64,000 bases of DNA from Paraescarpia echinospica (Eukaryota; Annelida; Polychaeta; Sabellida; Siboglinidae), in NCBI GenBank assembly GCA_020002185.1, contig CM034536.1, positions 7,074,917 to 7,138,916 on the forward strand, written 5' to 3'. The position numbers and the translations under genes were made by a program. Each line of letters opens with the position of its first letter. The stretch's first letter is position 1. The notes beneath the pieces were generated by a model. It did not search any database. It worked only from the letters and a program-made list of their open reading frames with translations, and was not told where the DNA came from. Of the stretch, positions 1 to 9,905 are shown piece by piece.

Positions 1-720
1 TTGTGAAAGAAGACGCAATAGACTGGGTGTCGTGGTCAGGAGAGACATGAAGGTCACACGGATTGTGGAGGAGGACGCAATAGACAGGTCGTCATGGGGA
101 GGAGAGGCACGGAGGAGACAGGGATTGTGGACGATGACGCAATAGACAGTGCGTCGTTGTGAGGAGAGACATGGAGGTGACAGAGGTTGTGGAGGAGGAC
201 GGAATGGAGAGGAAGTCGTGGTAAAGAGAAACACGTAGGTGGCAGAAGTTGTGGAGGAGGACACAATGGACAAGGCTTTGTGGCGAGGGTAGAAATGGAG
301 GTGACAGAGGTTTTGGAGGAGGACGCAATGGACAAGGCGTCGTGGTGAGGAGAGACATGGGGGTGACAGAGTATGTGGATGAGGACGGAATTGACAGGGC
401 GTCGTAGTGAGGAGTGACATGGAGGTGACACATATTATGGAGGAGGAAGCAATGGACACGGCCTCGTGGTGAGGAGAGACATGGGGATGACAGAGGTTGT
501 GTAGGAGGACGCATTGGACCGGGCGTCATGATGAGGAGAGACATGGAGGAGACAGAGTTTGTGGAGGAATACTCAATGGACAGGACGTCGTGGTGAGGAG
601 AGACATGGAGGAGACATAGGTTGTGGATGAGGACGCAATGGACAATGCGTCGTGGTGAGGAGAGACATGGAGGTGACAGAGATGGTGGAGGAGGACGTAG
701 TGGACAGTGCGTCCAGTCGG
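1..720. repeat. Minisatellite A, ~62-bp unit (about 12 copies)
   Basis: Imperfect tandem array running off the left edge. Each unit reads approximately GTGGAGGAGGACGCAATGGA followed by CAAGGCGTCGTGGTGAGGAG and AGACATGGAGGTGACAGAG. Adjacent units are 60-62 bp apart, for example TGGAGGA at 314 and TGGATGA at 376. The same satellite occurs in reverse orientation at 45990-46720. The long minus-strand open frames here are a by-product of unit length and low stop density, not genes. Confidence 0.93.
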
Positions 721-878
721 GTGAGGATACAAGCGGCCAGGACGTCGCAACTGACCAAACCAAAAATTTGGTTTCACGTTTTTTTACAGTCAGTATTGTT
801 TCAAAGCTTTTTAATGGTGACGTTTCAATTACTTTCACCTGCATTCACCAAACTGACTCCACTGGGTGGCGAAACTGT
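721..878. other. Spacer between satellites A and B
   Basis: Non-repetitive spacer of about 160 bp separating the 62-bp array from the 78-bp array. It contains a near-palindrome (AAACCAAAAATTTGGTTT, about 757-774) and the palindromic CATCCTCGAGGATG near 881-894. No coding signal is convincing. It is probably part of the same compound element as the flanking satellites. Confidence 0.5.
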
Positions 879-1236
879 TCATCCTCGAGGATGAAGGGGT
901 GAATGAGTTGTATCTGATCCTAACATGTGATAAGGTTGGGAGGAGGAGTGTAGATGAAAGGAGAATGGAGGAAGGGGTGAATTAGTTGTATCTGACCCTA
1001 ACATGTGATAAGGTTGGGAGGAGGGGAATAGAGGAAGGGAGACTGAAGGAAGGGTTGAACGAGTTGTATCAGACCCTGACATGTGACAGGGTTGTGATGA
1101 GGGGTGTAGAGGAAGGGAGAATGGAGGAAAGGGTGACTGAATTGTATCTGACCCTGACATGTGACAGGGTTGGGAGGAGGGGTGTAGAGGAAGGAAGACT
1201 GGAGGAAGGGGTGAATGAATTGTATCTGACCCTGAC
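879..1236. repeat. Minisatellite B, 78-bp unit (about 4.5 copies)
   Basis: Tandem units read approximately GGGTGTAGAGGAAGGGAGA, then TGGAGGAAGGGGTGAATGAG, then TTGTATCTGACCCTGACATG and TGACAGGGTTGGGAGGAG. The segment ACCCTGACATGTGACAGGGT is a near-perfect palindrome. The same unit forms the larger array at 47490-48975, and a single degenerate unit lies near 45880-45960. Confidence 0.92.
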
Positions 1237-1481
1237 ATGCAGACTAACGTTGGTTCTATTGGAAAGTTTCGCCTTCGGGGTGAATCTGAAGGAAGGCCGT
1301 CAGGTCGTGCGCACGGAGGGTGTCAATGTATCGTTGTGGACTGAGGTCCCAATCAATAGCCACAACAAGAGTTCAATGATGTCTGGTCGTGTTCTATACA
1401 TTACATTGAGGCCACTCCACTGGTCAATAGATGGCTGTGAATAAAAGACCCTGAAATACACTATCGAGAACTCTCGAGATA
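1237..1481 (-). repeat. End module of the compound satellite element, copy 1
   Basis: About 245 bp that also occur at 48976-49260 (same orientation) and 45567-45870 (opposite orientation). Shared landmarks are GGAAGGCCGTCAGGT, TATACATTACATTGAGGCCA, GGTCAATAGATGGCTGTGAA and a palindromic TCGAGARCTCTCGA. Homology to the other copies stops at about 1481, where LINE-derived sequence begins. That abrupt edge suggests a truncation or insertion breakpoint. Confidence 0.85.
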
Positions 1482-1770
1482 ACAGCGAGGACGCCCACGG
1501 CGCCGTTTCCAGCCGGTGTTTTTTGTGTGGAATTGGTATAATAGAGCGGCAGGGTAGTTTGGTGCCATACATTGCAGGTGGCCGAACCATCGAAGGCGTC
1601 GCTGGGTGATGAGTATTGATGCATGCTTCTGACCGGTACGTTCCATGATCGTGTTATTGCTGATATTGACCTACTTTATGTTCGCGAGGCGTCGGAGGCT
1701 CTTCATGGCGAAAGCATCGATTTTCTTGGCAAGCATCGATTTTCTTGGCAGATCACGTCATCACGGGGCT
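1482..1770 (-). pseudogene. LINE fragment: C-terminal end of a reverse transcriptase ORF
   Basis: On the minus strand a short frame contains RRLRWFGHLQ, then KRRRGRPRC, preceded by KIDAFAMKSLRRLANIK and MERTGQ. This is the signature of the region after the RT domain in APE-type LINEs (usually LRWLGHVxRM...GKRRRGRPR). Only about 90 codons remain, with no catalytic RT motifs. Two 22-bp copies containing AGCATCGATTTTCTTGGCA lie in tandem near 1712-1750. It directly abuts the compound satellite element at 1481. Confidence 0.75.
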
Positions 1771-2079
1771 TGCTTAATTAATCAAGACTAGAAGAAAATG
1801 TTTGTAGTTCCAACAGATGACACCACTGCTACTAGCAGTCCACGGACAGCCGTCTCAGATCTGCTGAACTGGGATGAAACGTAAGAAAGTTCATTCCATC
1901 TATTTTCATACATAAAAGCCTGCTCAAAAGCGCTGTACACAATCAATAGAATAATCATGGACAGTAAAAACAAAGCATAAAAACGATGGCATGATAAAAA
2001 ATGAAAATGCTCAGAAGGTTGGATATAATAAGATGAATATATACTGTTTTAAAATGTAATAAAAACTTACTAGAAAGAG
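1771..2079. other. AT-rich gap, nothing recognised
   Basis: About 310 bp of AT-rich sequence between two LINE scraps. Short open frames lack recognisable motifs. Confidence 0.5.
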
Positions 2080-2240
2080 TTAAGCACCAAAATGGGCCAG
2101 GAACAAATGTGTTTTTAGCAGCCTCTTGAGAGTGTTCAATGTTTTTGTTTCACGAATGTGAGCCAGTAGCGCATTCCTACGTCGGGCACTTGAGCCATCT
2201 TTGCAACTAAATATATCCAGATCAGTAAGGCAATAACATG
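2080..2240 (-). pseudogene. CR1/L2-like LINE 3' ORF end fragment
   Basis: The minus-strand frame ends with AHIRETKTLNTLKRLLKTHL followed by FLAHFGA and a stop. This matches the extreme C-terminus of CR1/L2-group reverse transcriptases (typically LPxxIRxAxSLxxFKxxLKTHLF). Only this tail is recognisable; the upstream part of the frame toward 2466 is antisense to another LINE scrap. It is unrelated to the CR1-like copy at 4888. Confidence 0.7.
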
Positions 2241-2284
2241 AAAACGAACTAAGAACACTTGTTTTGAAATATTGGCCTATACTT

Positions 2285-2645
2285 TCATGCAAGATCAAGC
2301 AACAGCGGTTCATTGTAACGGTGCAGTCTGTGCTGCTGCACGGATGCGAGTCTTGGACACTAACAAAAACACCCAGAACGCAACTAGATGGGTGTTTTAC
2401 AAGTATGTTGCAAGCCATATTCAACATTAACGGGGAAAAACACGTGTCACTTGTATAGAGATACAAACGGAATTACTCAGAAGATCCAAGAAATAAGGGT
2501 GAGATTTGCTGGACACTGTTGTAGACATAAGTATGAAATAATGATTGCACCCAAGACCATCCCGTTGCAGCAAACACATGGAAGAACGAGTCAGACCAGA
2601 TGATACATTTATCGACTCGCTAAAGGGAATGTGGGGTTGAAACCA
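2285..2645 (+). pseudogene. LINE reverse transcriptase C-terminal fragment (frameshifted)
   Basis: Plus-strand translation shows LLHGCESWTLTK, then LDGCFTSMLQAIFNI, in one frame to about 2457. It continues in another frame from about 2458 with IRVRFAGHCCRHK and QQTHGRTSQTR. These are the standard post-RT motifs (LLYGCETWTL; RLRFAGHCxR; PTHGRRSRGRP) of an L1/RTE-like endonuclease-RT family. A frameshift near 2455 and loss of everything upstream make it a dead fragment. Confidence 0.78.
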
Positions 2646-3102
2646 CGGGAACAAAGGACAGCGTGGGGATATGAAGAAGACTAGTGTTTGAAAAGAGAGT
2701 TCGACCCGAGTGACCGACATGAGTGAAGTGAAATAGTAGGCCCTTATATGTAGATAGCACACTATTACAACAAACCAGACGTTGCTCCCTGGTTCTCGTA
2801 ATTGGTGTTGGCAAATTGAAATTGGGCTGTCACGTACGTCTTGAAATGAGCCACCTTTGCACTGACTGTTTATTCGTGCCTGCTGGCCCCGCTGTAATAG
2901 ATACAGTTGTGTATTGGACCATGTGTATGACAATATTGCCGCACTCAACAAATCAACGGCTGTAATTGAGTTTCCGCCAGGAACAAACAGCTAGACGCGA
3001 ATAACCGCACCGTTTTCACAGGAAATGGCGCCGTTGGCCTACGTGGTCATTAGTTGGTTAATTCTCAGTTCGCTGACAAAGGCCGAACACACAAAATGTG
3101 AC
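2646..3102. other. Pre-insertion flank of the Gypsy element, nothing recognised
   Basis: About 450 bp between the LINE scrap and the Gypsy 3' LTR. No motif, repeat or splice-bounded frame was identified. Confidence 0.5.
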
Positions 3103-3107
3103 GTGAT

Positions 3108-3219
3108 TGTAACATATCGTGACTCGACTATGTAATGGCAGTGTGGTAACTCTATACGTTTATTGACGGCTTGCCGCTAATCGCGTGCATGCGCAGTTAG
3201 TGGAAGCCTGAACATGACA
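3108..3219 (-). repeat. Gypsy 3' LTR (112 bp)
   Basis: Begins TGTAACATATCG and ends ATGACA on the plus strand (TG...CA). On the minus strand it directly follows a purine run (GAAAGAAAGGGATA, plus-strand 3220-3233), the expected polypurine tract. An AATAAACG poly(A)-like signal lies inside. About 77 bp nearest the 3' end align well with the other LTR at 10867-10943. The remaining 35 bp align only loosely. Confidence 0.75.
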
Positions 3220-3233
3220 TATCCCTTTCTTTC

Positions 3234-3890
3234 AAAGACATATTAACTGTCCTGTTAAAACAAAATGTATGGACTTTCAATTCATAAATAGTTAATAAAT
3301 GTGAACGTGTACTTATGCAATTGTACAATTTTCCAAGTAAGTACGTATTTATAAAGGTTCACGTCTGCTTCCATTTTCTTTCCATTATTCACACTTCTAA
3401 TTAAAGCTCAAATTACTGAAATGATTAAACAATCAATGTCTTTGGCATTATGTGCTTCCTCGAAACTAAGATATAAAGTTCAGCTTCTTCTTGCGAACAA
3501 CTCTTCGTGCGCGAACTACTACTGAAACACATCTAAAGTGAAATAGACTGTAGGGTAGACTATCTGCAGTCTTGAACTAAACAACTACGGGTCACTCAGG
3601 GATTATTCTACCCTGATGGGACTGGAACGTCTCAGTCGCGACGTTTGCCCTTCGGTTAACCTGGCCATAGTTCACAAGTCCAGGCGTCTTGGTGGCTTGC
3701 TCACACGACCACTACGGGTCACAATTCCCGTGGGATCGAGGCAATGGACAATTAACGGGCGCACTGCGAACGTTAGATGCGGCTTGTGGTTCTTCAGGGC
3801 TCGGACGCGCGGTCACCCTCTCTGGTGTTTGTTGACATACAGAGCTGTCCGGCCGCTGGTCAGTCGGTGTGTTATGGGCTGTTCTTGCGT
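3234..3890 (-). other. Gypsy 3' untranslated region
   Basis: About 650 bp between the polypurine tract and the end of the integrase frame. A plus-strand open frame at 3616-3897 shows no domain and is probably chance. No env-like frame is visible on the element's coding strand. Confidence 0.5.
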
Positions 3891-4887
3891 TCAGTAATGG
3901 GTGCTGTCCCGACGGGGTGACTGCTGCTGTTTGAGTGAATCCCAGATTAGCATTTGTTGATCAGTCTCGCACACGGCAATTTTCTGCCCTGACTCTTGGG
4001 TATACCCGTTCCGCTCCGAACGTTGACAGTTGCAGGTGTCTTCTGTTGCGCCTGTGCTTTTCCCCGTTCCATTCAACGACATACGATCGATGAGCTTGAT
4101 GTTGGCTTACAACTATTTCTTGGAGTTCGGAAATGGAGCCATCCTCACTGGATTTCCTGGCAGATGTACATGGAGATCCACGTCGACTTTCTGGTCGTGA
4201 TAGTAACGCTGGTTCTCTTTGTCCCGATCCTGGCTGCGTCTTACTTTTGTCACGTCATAGGCAGTTAGCTTTAGTTTCTAGACCTGCGACTCAGGCATAG
4301 CTGGGCTGGTGACACATTACAGCTTTCCAGCGGCGTAATGCGGTAATCTAGCAAGGCCAAGTATTTGTCTGAACACTTTCGCCAAAGTCGTTTCACAATC
4401 TGTACCGCTCTTTCTGCCTCACCGTTCGACTGTGAGAAGGCAGGAGATGACGTGCAATGTTCGATCTGGTAGTCTTTGCAGAATAGCGCAAATTCGCGAG
4501 ACGAGAACTGAATCGCATTATCAGATCTAAATTTTTCTGCAATACCGTGTCGACTCATCTGCGACTTGAAGGCATCAATTGTCGCTGCGCTGCTCAAATT
4601 CTCGAGTTTGTCGACTTCTATGTACTTGGAATAGTAATCCACAGTGACCAAGTAGTTATTTCGTTCCCACTCGAAAATGTCCGCAGCTACCTCAATCCAA
4701 GGCAGATCGGGTGTTTTCGCTGGCCTGAGCATTTCGGTTCGTTGCTTATTCTGGTGCGTATTACACGCAGCGCAATCACTCACGAGATTTTCGATTTGTT
4801 GCGTCATCCCTGGCGAGTATAGGTCTTCCCGTGCTCGTTGCTTGCATTTCGTTATGCTCATGCGCGACTCGTGTATTTGTGCAAGCA
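3891..4887 (-). pseudogene. Gypsy integrase (zinc-binding, DDE core and C-terminal tail)
   Basis: Integrase inserts the cDNA into the host chromosome. The frame at 4271-4888 contains the second half of the HHCC zinc module (CAACNTHQ). The catalytic DDE residues are visible as AADIFEW, FRSDNA and QSNGEAER. The C-terminal part (3891-4270) lies in other frames and shows YYHDQKVDVDLHV, PGNPVRMAPF and RRNRRHLQ-like text, the usual tail of this family, with stops and a frameshift around 4090-4270. The N-terminal zinc module is cut by the LINE insertion: upstream coding resumes at about 7009 with VVPPCMRPN. Confidence 0.85.
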
Positions 4888-4890
4888 TAA

Positions 4891-5455
4891 GACAGCAACA
4901 GAATGCTGGAATATCTTAAAGAATGAAATAGAGTGCATCGTAGATAAATTTGTTCCCTTCAAAAAACAAGGGAAACGGACCAGAAAGAAATACTTATCGA
5001 AAGAAGCCATTAGAAAAATTAAGTATAAACAAATGATGTGGAAGTCATATAGACGTACTGGCAATGACGAAGACTACAACATTTATAAAGAAGCACTAAA
5101 CCAAGCTACAGCTGAAATTAGAAATTCAAAGAGAAGCTATGAACATAAATTAGCTTGTAATATAAAACATGACAGCAAGAGTTTTTATGCGTATGTTCGA
5201 AGCAAACAGAAAGTTCAGGATAAGGTCGGTCCTCTAGAAGATAGTGCTGGAAATATAATATCAGAAGGATTCTTAATGGCTGAAGACCTAAATGAGTATT
5301 TTAGTTCAGTGTTTACCAGAGAAGACACTAGTTCACTGCCAGTACCAGAGGCTAAGTTCAAGGGGGCAGAATCAGACTATTTAAGACAGTTAATTGTAAC
5401 CCCAGAAATGGTAGCTAAGAAAATTAGGGCTATGAAGGAAATAAATCACCTGGAG
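4891..5455 (+). pseudogene. CR1-like LINE ORF2, linker between endonuclease and RT
   Basis: Frame begins at the truncation point and reads IECIVDKFVPFKKQ, then RKKYLSKEAIRKIKYKQ, SKRSYEHKLA and FYAYVRSKQKVQ. This is the basic linker that precedes RT domains in Jockey/CR1-group LINEs. The frame is lost near 5445 through an apparent one-base deletion in an A run, after which coding continues in the frame starting at 5455. The first codons (4838-4890) belong to the host Gypsy. Confidence 0.8.
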
Positions 5456-6903
5456 TGGATGGTATTCCACCCAAACTACTAGTGGAAATTGTAGAACAAA
5501 TTAGCATACCGCTTGCAACAGTTTTCAACTTGTCATTAGAAGAGGGAGTGGTTCCTTTAGAATGGAAAGAAGCAAACATTATACCGTTATTTAAAAAAGG
5601 TTCGAGAAACAAGTCAGAGAACTATAGACCAGTGAGTTTAACATCAGTGATTTGTAAATTATTAGAAAGACTAATTAAAGATCACATGGTGGATTTTCTT
5701 GTTAAACATAACTTGATAAACCCATCTCAACATGGGTTTCTAAAAGCGAGGTCATGCTTAACAAATATGTTATGTTTTTTGGAAGATATCACTAAGTGGG
5801 TAGATGATGGATCACCAGTAGATATCATCTACTTAGATTTTCAAAAAGCTTTCGACAAAGTGCCACATCAGAGATTACTGCTTAAACTAAAAGCCCATGG
5901 CATAGGAAATGGTATAATTAACTGGATAGAAAAATGGCTGATTGACAGAAGACAACGGGTAGTTGTTGATGGGGAGGCTTCAAACTGGAAATCAGTTTTG
6001 AGTGGGGTTCCACAGGGATCAGTACTGGGACCTATATTATTCTTAATATATATAAACGATTTGGACGATGATATATCTAGCAAGGTGTTGAAATTTGCAG
6101 ATGATACAAAAGTGTTTAGAAGGATTGAAAGTGATGGTGATAGACAGCATTTACAAGATGATCTTGACAGGTTGATCAAATGGTCTGAAAAGTGGCAAAT
6201 GTTGTTCAATTTTGGGAAATGTAAATGCCTCCACACAGGACATGGGAACGAATATGTAGAATATACAATGGGGGGAACTGTATTAAGTACTACTGTAAAA
6301 GAAAAAGACTTAGGGGTGACAATTAGTGCTGACATGAAGGTTTCAGTGCAGTGTGGAATTGCAGCTTCAAAGGGAAATCAAATCCTTGGATTGATTAGAC
6401 GAAATATAGCATATAAAGAAAAAGAACTAATAATACCACTGTACAAAACAATAGTTAGGCCTCATTTAGAATATTGTATACAAGCGTGGAGGCCATACCG
6501 CAAGAAGGACATAGATATGCTAGAAAGAGTACAGAGGAGAGCGACTAAAATGATACCAAAACTGAGGGATCTTAGTTATGAAAAACGCCTAAAAGAATGT
6601 GGTTTAACAACACTAGAGACCAGGAGATTGAGAGGAGATCAGATAGAAGTGTTTAAAATATTGAATGGTTATGAAAATATTAATAAAAATATGTTTTTTT
6701 CAGTTAAGAAAGATAGAAAGACTAGAGGACATGAAGTTACATTAGTAAAGGAGCAGTGTAGATTAGACGTGAGAAAGTTCTCATTTTCACAAAGGACTGT
6801 GAATGAATGGAACAGATTATCTGATGATTGTGTGGGTGCTAGTAGTGTGAATATGTTTAAAAATAAAATCGACACATACCTCAGAAGGGCTGGATATATG
6901 TAG
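5455..6903 (+). CDS. CR1-like LINE reverse transcriptase (482 codons)
   Basis: Copies LINE RNA into DNA at a nicked chromosomal target. All conserved RT blocks are readable: MDGIPPKLL, NYRPVSLTSVICKLLE, HGFLKARSCLTN, DIIYLDFQKAFDKVPH (first catalytic Asp), SGVPQGSVLGPILFLIYIND, and FADDTKVF (catalytic Asp pair, FADD in place of YADD). The thumb and C-terminal part reads RPHLEYCIQAW, RVQRRATKMI, and FSQRTVNEWNRL to RRAGYM and a stop. The frame is uninterrupted across the RT, so the insertion is young relative to the Gypsy. The start is the first Met after a frameshift and not a natural start. Confidence 0.9.
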   Translation: MDGIPPKLLVEIVEQISIPLATVFNLSLEEGVVPLEWKEANIIPLFKKGSRNKSENYRPVSLTSVICKLLERLIKDHMVDFLVKHNLINPSQHGFLKARSCLTNMLCFLEDITKWVDDGSPVDIIYLDFQKAFDKVPHQRLLLKLKAHGIGNGIINWIEKWLIDRRQRVVVDGEASNWKSVLSGVPQGSVLGPILFLIYINDLDDDISSKVLKFADDTKVFRRIESDGDRQHLQDDLDRLIKWSEKWQMLFNFGKCKCLHTGHGNEYVEYTMGGTVLSTTVKEKDLGVTISADMKVSVQCGIAASKGNQILGLIRRNIAYKEKELIIPLYKTIVRPHLEYCIQAWRPYRKKDIDMLERVQRRATKMIPKLRDLSYEKRLKECGLTTLETRRLRGDQIEVFKILNGYENINKNMFFSVKKDRKTRGHEVTLVKEQCRLDVRKFSFSQRTVNEWNRLSDDCVGASSVNMFKNKIDTYLRRAGYM

Positions 6904-7008
6904 ATAAAAGGGTTGGACTCTCGATAAGCCAAAGGGCTTCCTTGTCCACCTGCCATCTAGAGTTAATTCTCTGGATGGCAATCTTGTTAAATTAAATCTT
7001 GTTAAATG

Positions 7009-7790
7009 TTTGGCCTCATGCATGGCGGCACCACGATTTTCATACCTTTGTAGAATACACCGTCAGATACGGAGAGTTCGTCACATATTGTCCAGTACAT
7101 TCTGATTGTGTGCGGTGTTTTCTGCTATGTATCTGGCCAGCCCTTGAGGATCATAGCGTGTAGCTCGTTCAGGTAATTGGTTGTGCATTCCCGGAACTGC
7201 TTGTATCGTGTATGTGTTACGGCGATGAAGTTGATCATATTGACCTTGACAGGCTCAATATCAGGTACTGTATCGGGCAGGTGGGCACGCCTCAGTGCAT
7301 CACCCACAGGTATTTCCTTGCTTGACTTGTACGTCACGTTCAGGCCGTACTGTTGCAGTCTTAGCAACATTGCTTGTAGCCTCTTGCTTGGGCGCTGGTA
7401 GCAGTGGCTTTGCGCATATAGCCTGAAGTGGTTTGTGATTGCTCTCAACCGTTGTAGTTTTTCCAAAGATGTGGTAATGGAATTTCTTGCAGCTATGCAC
7501 GGTAGCTAACGTTTCCTTTTCCAGTTGAGCATACCTCATCTTTGTTGGTGTGAGCGCTCTCGATGTGTAGGCTACTGGACGACCATCTTGTAGGAGGATT
7601 CCTCCTAGTCCACTGCTACTCACATCACACTGTATTGTGACATCTTTTGTCACATCGTAATACGCCAACACTGGCGCACTGCAACAAAGTTCCGTCATCT
7701 CTTCGAAGCTTCTCTGTTGTGGCTTGCCCCAGTGAAAATCGACGTCTAGTTTCATCACATCCCGAAGTGGAGCGTCCACTGTTTTCATGT
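7009..7790 (-). pseudogene. Gypsy RT connection and RNase H domain
   Basis: Minus-strand frames 7300-7956 and 7125-7466 show FLGFIQYLSKFIPN, then IQCDVSSSGLGGILLQDGRP (RNase H first Asp), TPTKMRYAQLEKETLA (Glu), and VESNHKPLQAI. In the last motif the usual Asp of TDHKPL is Asn. The frame switches near 7390 and has a TAG near 7125. The reading then continues through DELSVSDGVFYKGMKIV toward the integrase zinc module. Confidence 0.83.
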
Positions 7791-8648
7791 TTGGGATGAA
7801 TTTCGACAGATATTGAATAAATCCAAGAAATCTGCGCACGTCTTCGTTGCTTTGGGCATTTTGTGTACTGCACGTACTTTCTGTGGATCTGGTTGCAAGC
7901 CCTGGTCTGTCCCCAAGTGTCCAACGTAATTCAGATGTGACTGTTTTACTTGACACTTGTCAAAGCTGAGCTTCAGGTTCCATTCTGTCGCTCTCTCTAC
8001 GACTTTCCCGATGAGCTTGTCGTGCTCCTGTGGCGTTTTGCCTGCGATCAGGATGTCGCCCATGATGGCCCGTGCGTCATCGATGTCTTCTAGCATGTCG
8101 TCCTTGATTCGTTGGTAAATCTCTGGAGTCGACTTTATGCCAAACCGGAGGCGTAACCACTTGTATCTTCCGACCGGCGTGTTGAAAGTCGTTAGAAGAC
8201 TTGATTCATAGCCGAGTTTGATCTGCAGGAATCCCGACTTTGCGTATATTTTGGAGAACATTTTGGCACCTGGTATTGATGCTATCACTTCTTCCACTGT
8301 CGGAATGGGATAGTGCTCTCGTCTTATGGCTTTGTTGAGGTCTTTGAGATCGGAGCAGATCCTCAACTTTACATTGCGGATCATAGTGACCATGGAATTA
8401 ACCCAGTCAGTGGGTTCTGTCACTTTAGTAATGTGGCCATCAGTTTCTATTTCTTTCAGTTTCGTACGTATCTTTGCAGACAATGCTTTTGGCTGACGTC
8501 TTGGTCCGTGTACAATAGGGTCGATCTTGATGGAATACGTCCCTGTGAGCGTACCTGTAGTTTGCTTCAGGTACTTGTCAAGCTCATTGGCGACAGTGTG
8601 TGTCCTCTCGATTAAGCCTAGCTGCATGCTAGCATGCCCTGATAACAA
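7785..8648 (-). pseudogene. Gypsy reverse transcriptase
   Basis: Frame of 287 codons with RT blocks THTVANELDKYLKQ, HGPRRQPKALS, TEPTDWVNSMVTM, LRICSDLKDLNKAIRREHYP, LLTTFNTPVGRYKWLRLRFG and KSTPEIYQR. The expected YxDD/MDDI catalytic box reads IMGDILIAG (plus strand about 8041-8070), so one catalytic Asp is Gly. The domain order and nearby protease and integrase confirm Gypsy type. RNase H follows in another frame. Confidence 0.88.
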
Positions 8649-8900
8649 TGGTTTCTGGTCTACATGTACGATGTAGTACTGTACCTTAACGCATTTGTTT
8701 TGTACCGAGTTGGGAGTGTGACACAGCCTTTTACCTTAATGGGGTGATAAGTGTACCATTTGAACTTGCTAGCGGTCTTTATGATTGGGTGATTGCTGTG
8801 CATATCTCTGTACACGTTGTACGGCATCAGAGATTACGTAGCGCCGGTATCTATCTGTATTTTGATGTGTGTTTTGTTTACACCTATGCTTTCTCACTAG
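8600..8900 (-). pseudogene. Gypsy aspartic protease
   Basis: Reading the minus strand in a frame different from the nucleocapsid frame gives KTHIKIQIDTGAT, then a stop, then SLMPYNVYRDMH. DTGA is the active-site motif of retropepsins, which cleave the Gag-Pol polyprotein. The motif lies at plus-strand positions of about 8838-8852. The stop immediately after the motif shows inactivation. Downstream residues (YHPIKVKGCVTLP) are consistent with the second half of the fold. Confidence 0.7.
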
Positions 8901-9604
8901 TCGCCGTCTGCATCGGTGATGATATTGATCAGATGTTGCGTCGCCGTCATCATCTGATTGCTCAAAGCCACACATGTCCTCAACTGTGTGGGCGCTCGCC
9001 TTGTTGCGGCACATCGACGCAAAATGTCCCTTCTTATGACAGTAGTGGCACTTGCTGTCCTTAGCGGGGCAGCGTTCGTGCGATATTTTGTACCCGCATT
9101 TCTGAAATTTCCGTTGATCCTTGTATATCGCTTTCTGTTTAGCATGGTCTTTGTGGAATCTGGACTGTGACCAGTTCCTCGAACGACCAGCTATCCTCGG
9201 TTTTCTCCGACATCCAATGCTCACGGCATGAATTGTGGGGTCTTCATCGACGTTTATCGCGCGCATACTTTCTGGGACGTCTCGTAGTTCTGGCCAATAT
9301 CCATGGCCATGTTTAGTGTCAGTTTGTCTCCTTTCTCTAGACATTTCACGCTGACCGCGGCTTGCGATGATCTCAGGATAATTGCATCTCTGAGCATGCG
9401 GTCGTCTTCAACATAGCCACAGTCTTTCACAAGAATTCGGAGATCCGTGACAAAGTTGTCAAACTTGTCACCTGGATCTTGTTTACGTCGGATGAAAGTG
9501 ACAGTTGCGTGGATTTGGTTTGTCATCGGTGCGACATAGACCGGGGTCTGCTGCGCATATTTATTATACACGCCTTGCAGAGTGGCGTTTTCTGCCGGAT
9601 CGTC
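8769..9604 (-). pseudogene. Gypsy Gag: C-terminal capsid and zinc-knuckle nucleocapsid
   Basis: Frame 9254-9571 carries ATVTFIRRKQDPGDKFDNFV, then DLRILVKDCGY, LRDAIILRSS and GDKLTLNMAMDIGQNYE, the standard capsid core of this Gypsy group. Frame 8769-9344 then gives two CCHC-type knuckles, CGYKISHERC and CHYCHKKGHFASMC. Gag packages the element RNA. The two parts are separated by a frame change near 9300. The 5' part of gag lies beyond the solo LTR at 10376-10563. Confidence 0.83.
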
Positions 9605-9679
9605 ACCCTGTAAAGGTCGATCATGTTTAGACCGAAAGGCAACGGTGTTATAATTGGAATAGTTGGTAGAAACTTATTC

Positions 9680-9905
9680 ATAGAATGTCGTACGTGGCTA
9701 GGGAAACACTGAGCGAGATTGGGAAATAGCTTGCTCCCATAAAGATTGTCGGGATAGCCGATCTGAATAATCACTGTCAGTAGAGAAGCGAAGAGTCAAC
9801 GATTAATGTATCAGTTGTATGGTGGCCAGGGAAACATTGAGCGGTCAGCTGTATAATGATTGCCGGGATATAGCCGGTTTGAATAATTACTGTCAGTAGA
9901 TACTA
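9680..9905. repeat. Internal duplicated segment within the solo LTR
   Basis: Two copies of a block reading approximately GTGGCYAGGGAAACAYTGAGC ... GATTGYCGGGATA ... TGAATAATYACTGTCAGTAG lie at about 9685-9785 and 9822-9902. They occupy the U3 part of the solo LTR, where enhancer duplications are common. Confidence 0.65.

Larger units (their letters stand above)
4888..7008 (+). mobile_element. CR1-like LINE, 5'-truncated, nested in the Gypsy integrase region
   Basis: Plus-strand non-LTR retrotransposon inserted antisense to its Gypsy host. The left edge is after GTGCAAGCAT (4887) and the right edge before GTTTGGCCTCATG (about 7009); across these edges the Gypsy frame is continuous. The endonuclease domain is missing, as in typical 5'-truncated copies. 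The 3' end is a short tandem of ATCTTGTTAAAT-type repeats, like the microsatellite tails of CR1, with no poly(A). No clear target duplication is visible. A second copy of its 3' end lies at 46735-47330. Confidence 0.88.

Noticed and set aside
92..844. Minus-strand 250-codon repetitive frame
   Set aside because: Product of the 62-bp satellite A; the residues cycle through all three frames of the unit as expected from a non-multiple of three.
3616..3897. 93-codon plus-strand frame in the Gypsy 3' region
   Set aside because: Antisense to the element, no motif; an env or accessory gene would be on the minus strand.
4838..4890. N-terminal start of the 4838-5482 frame as a natural LINE start
   Set aside because: These codons are host Gypsy integrase read on the opposite strand; the LINE begins at the truncation point near 4888.
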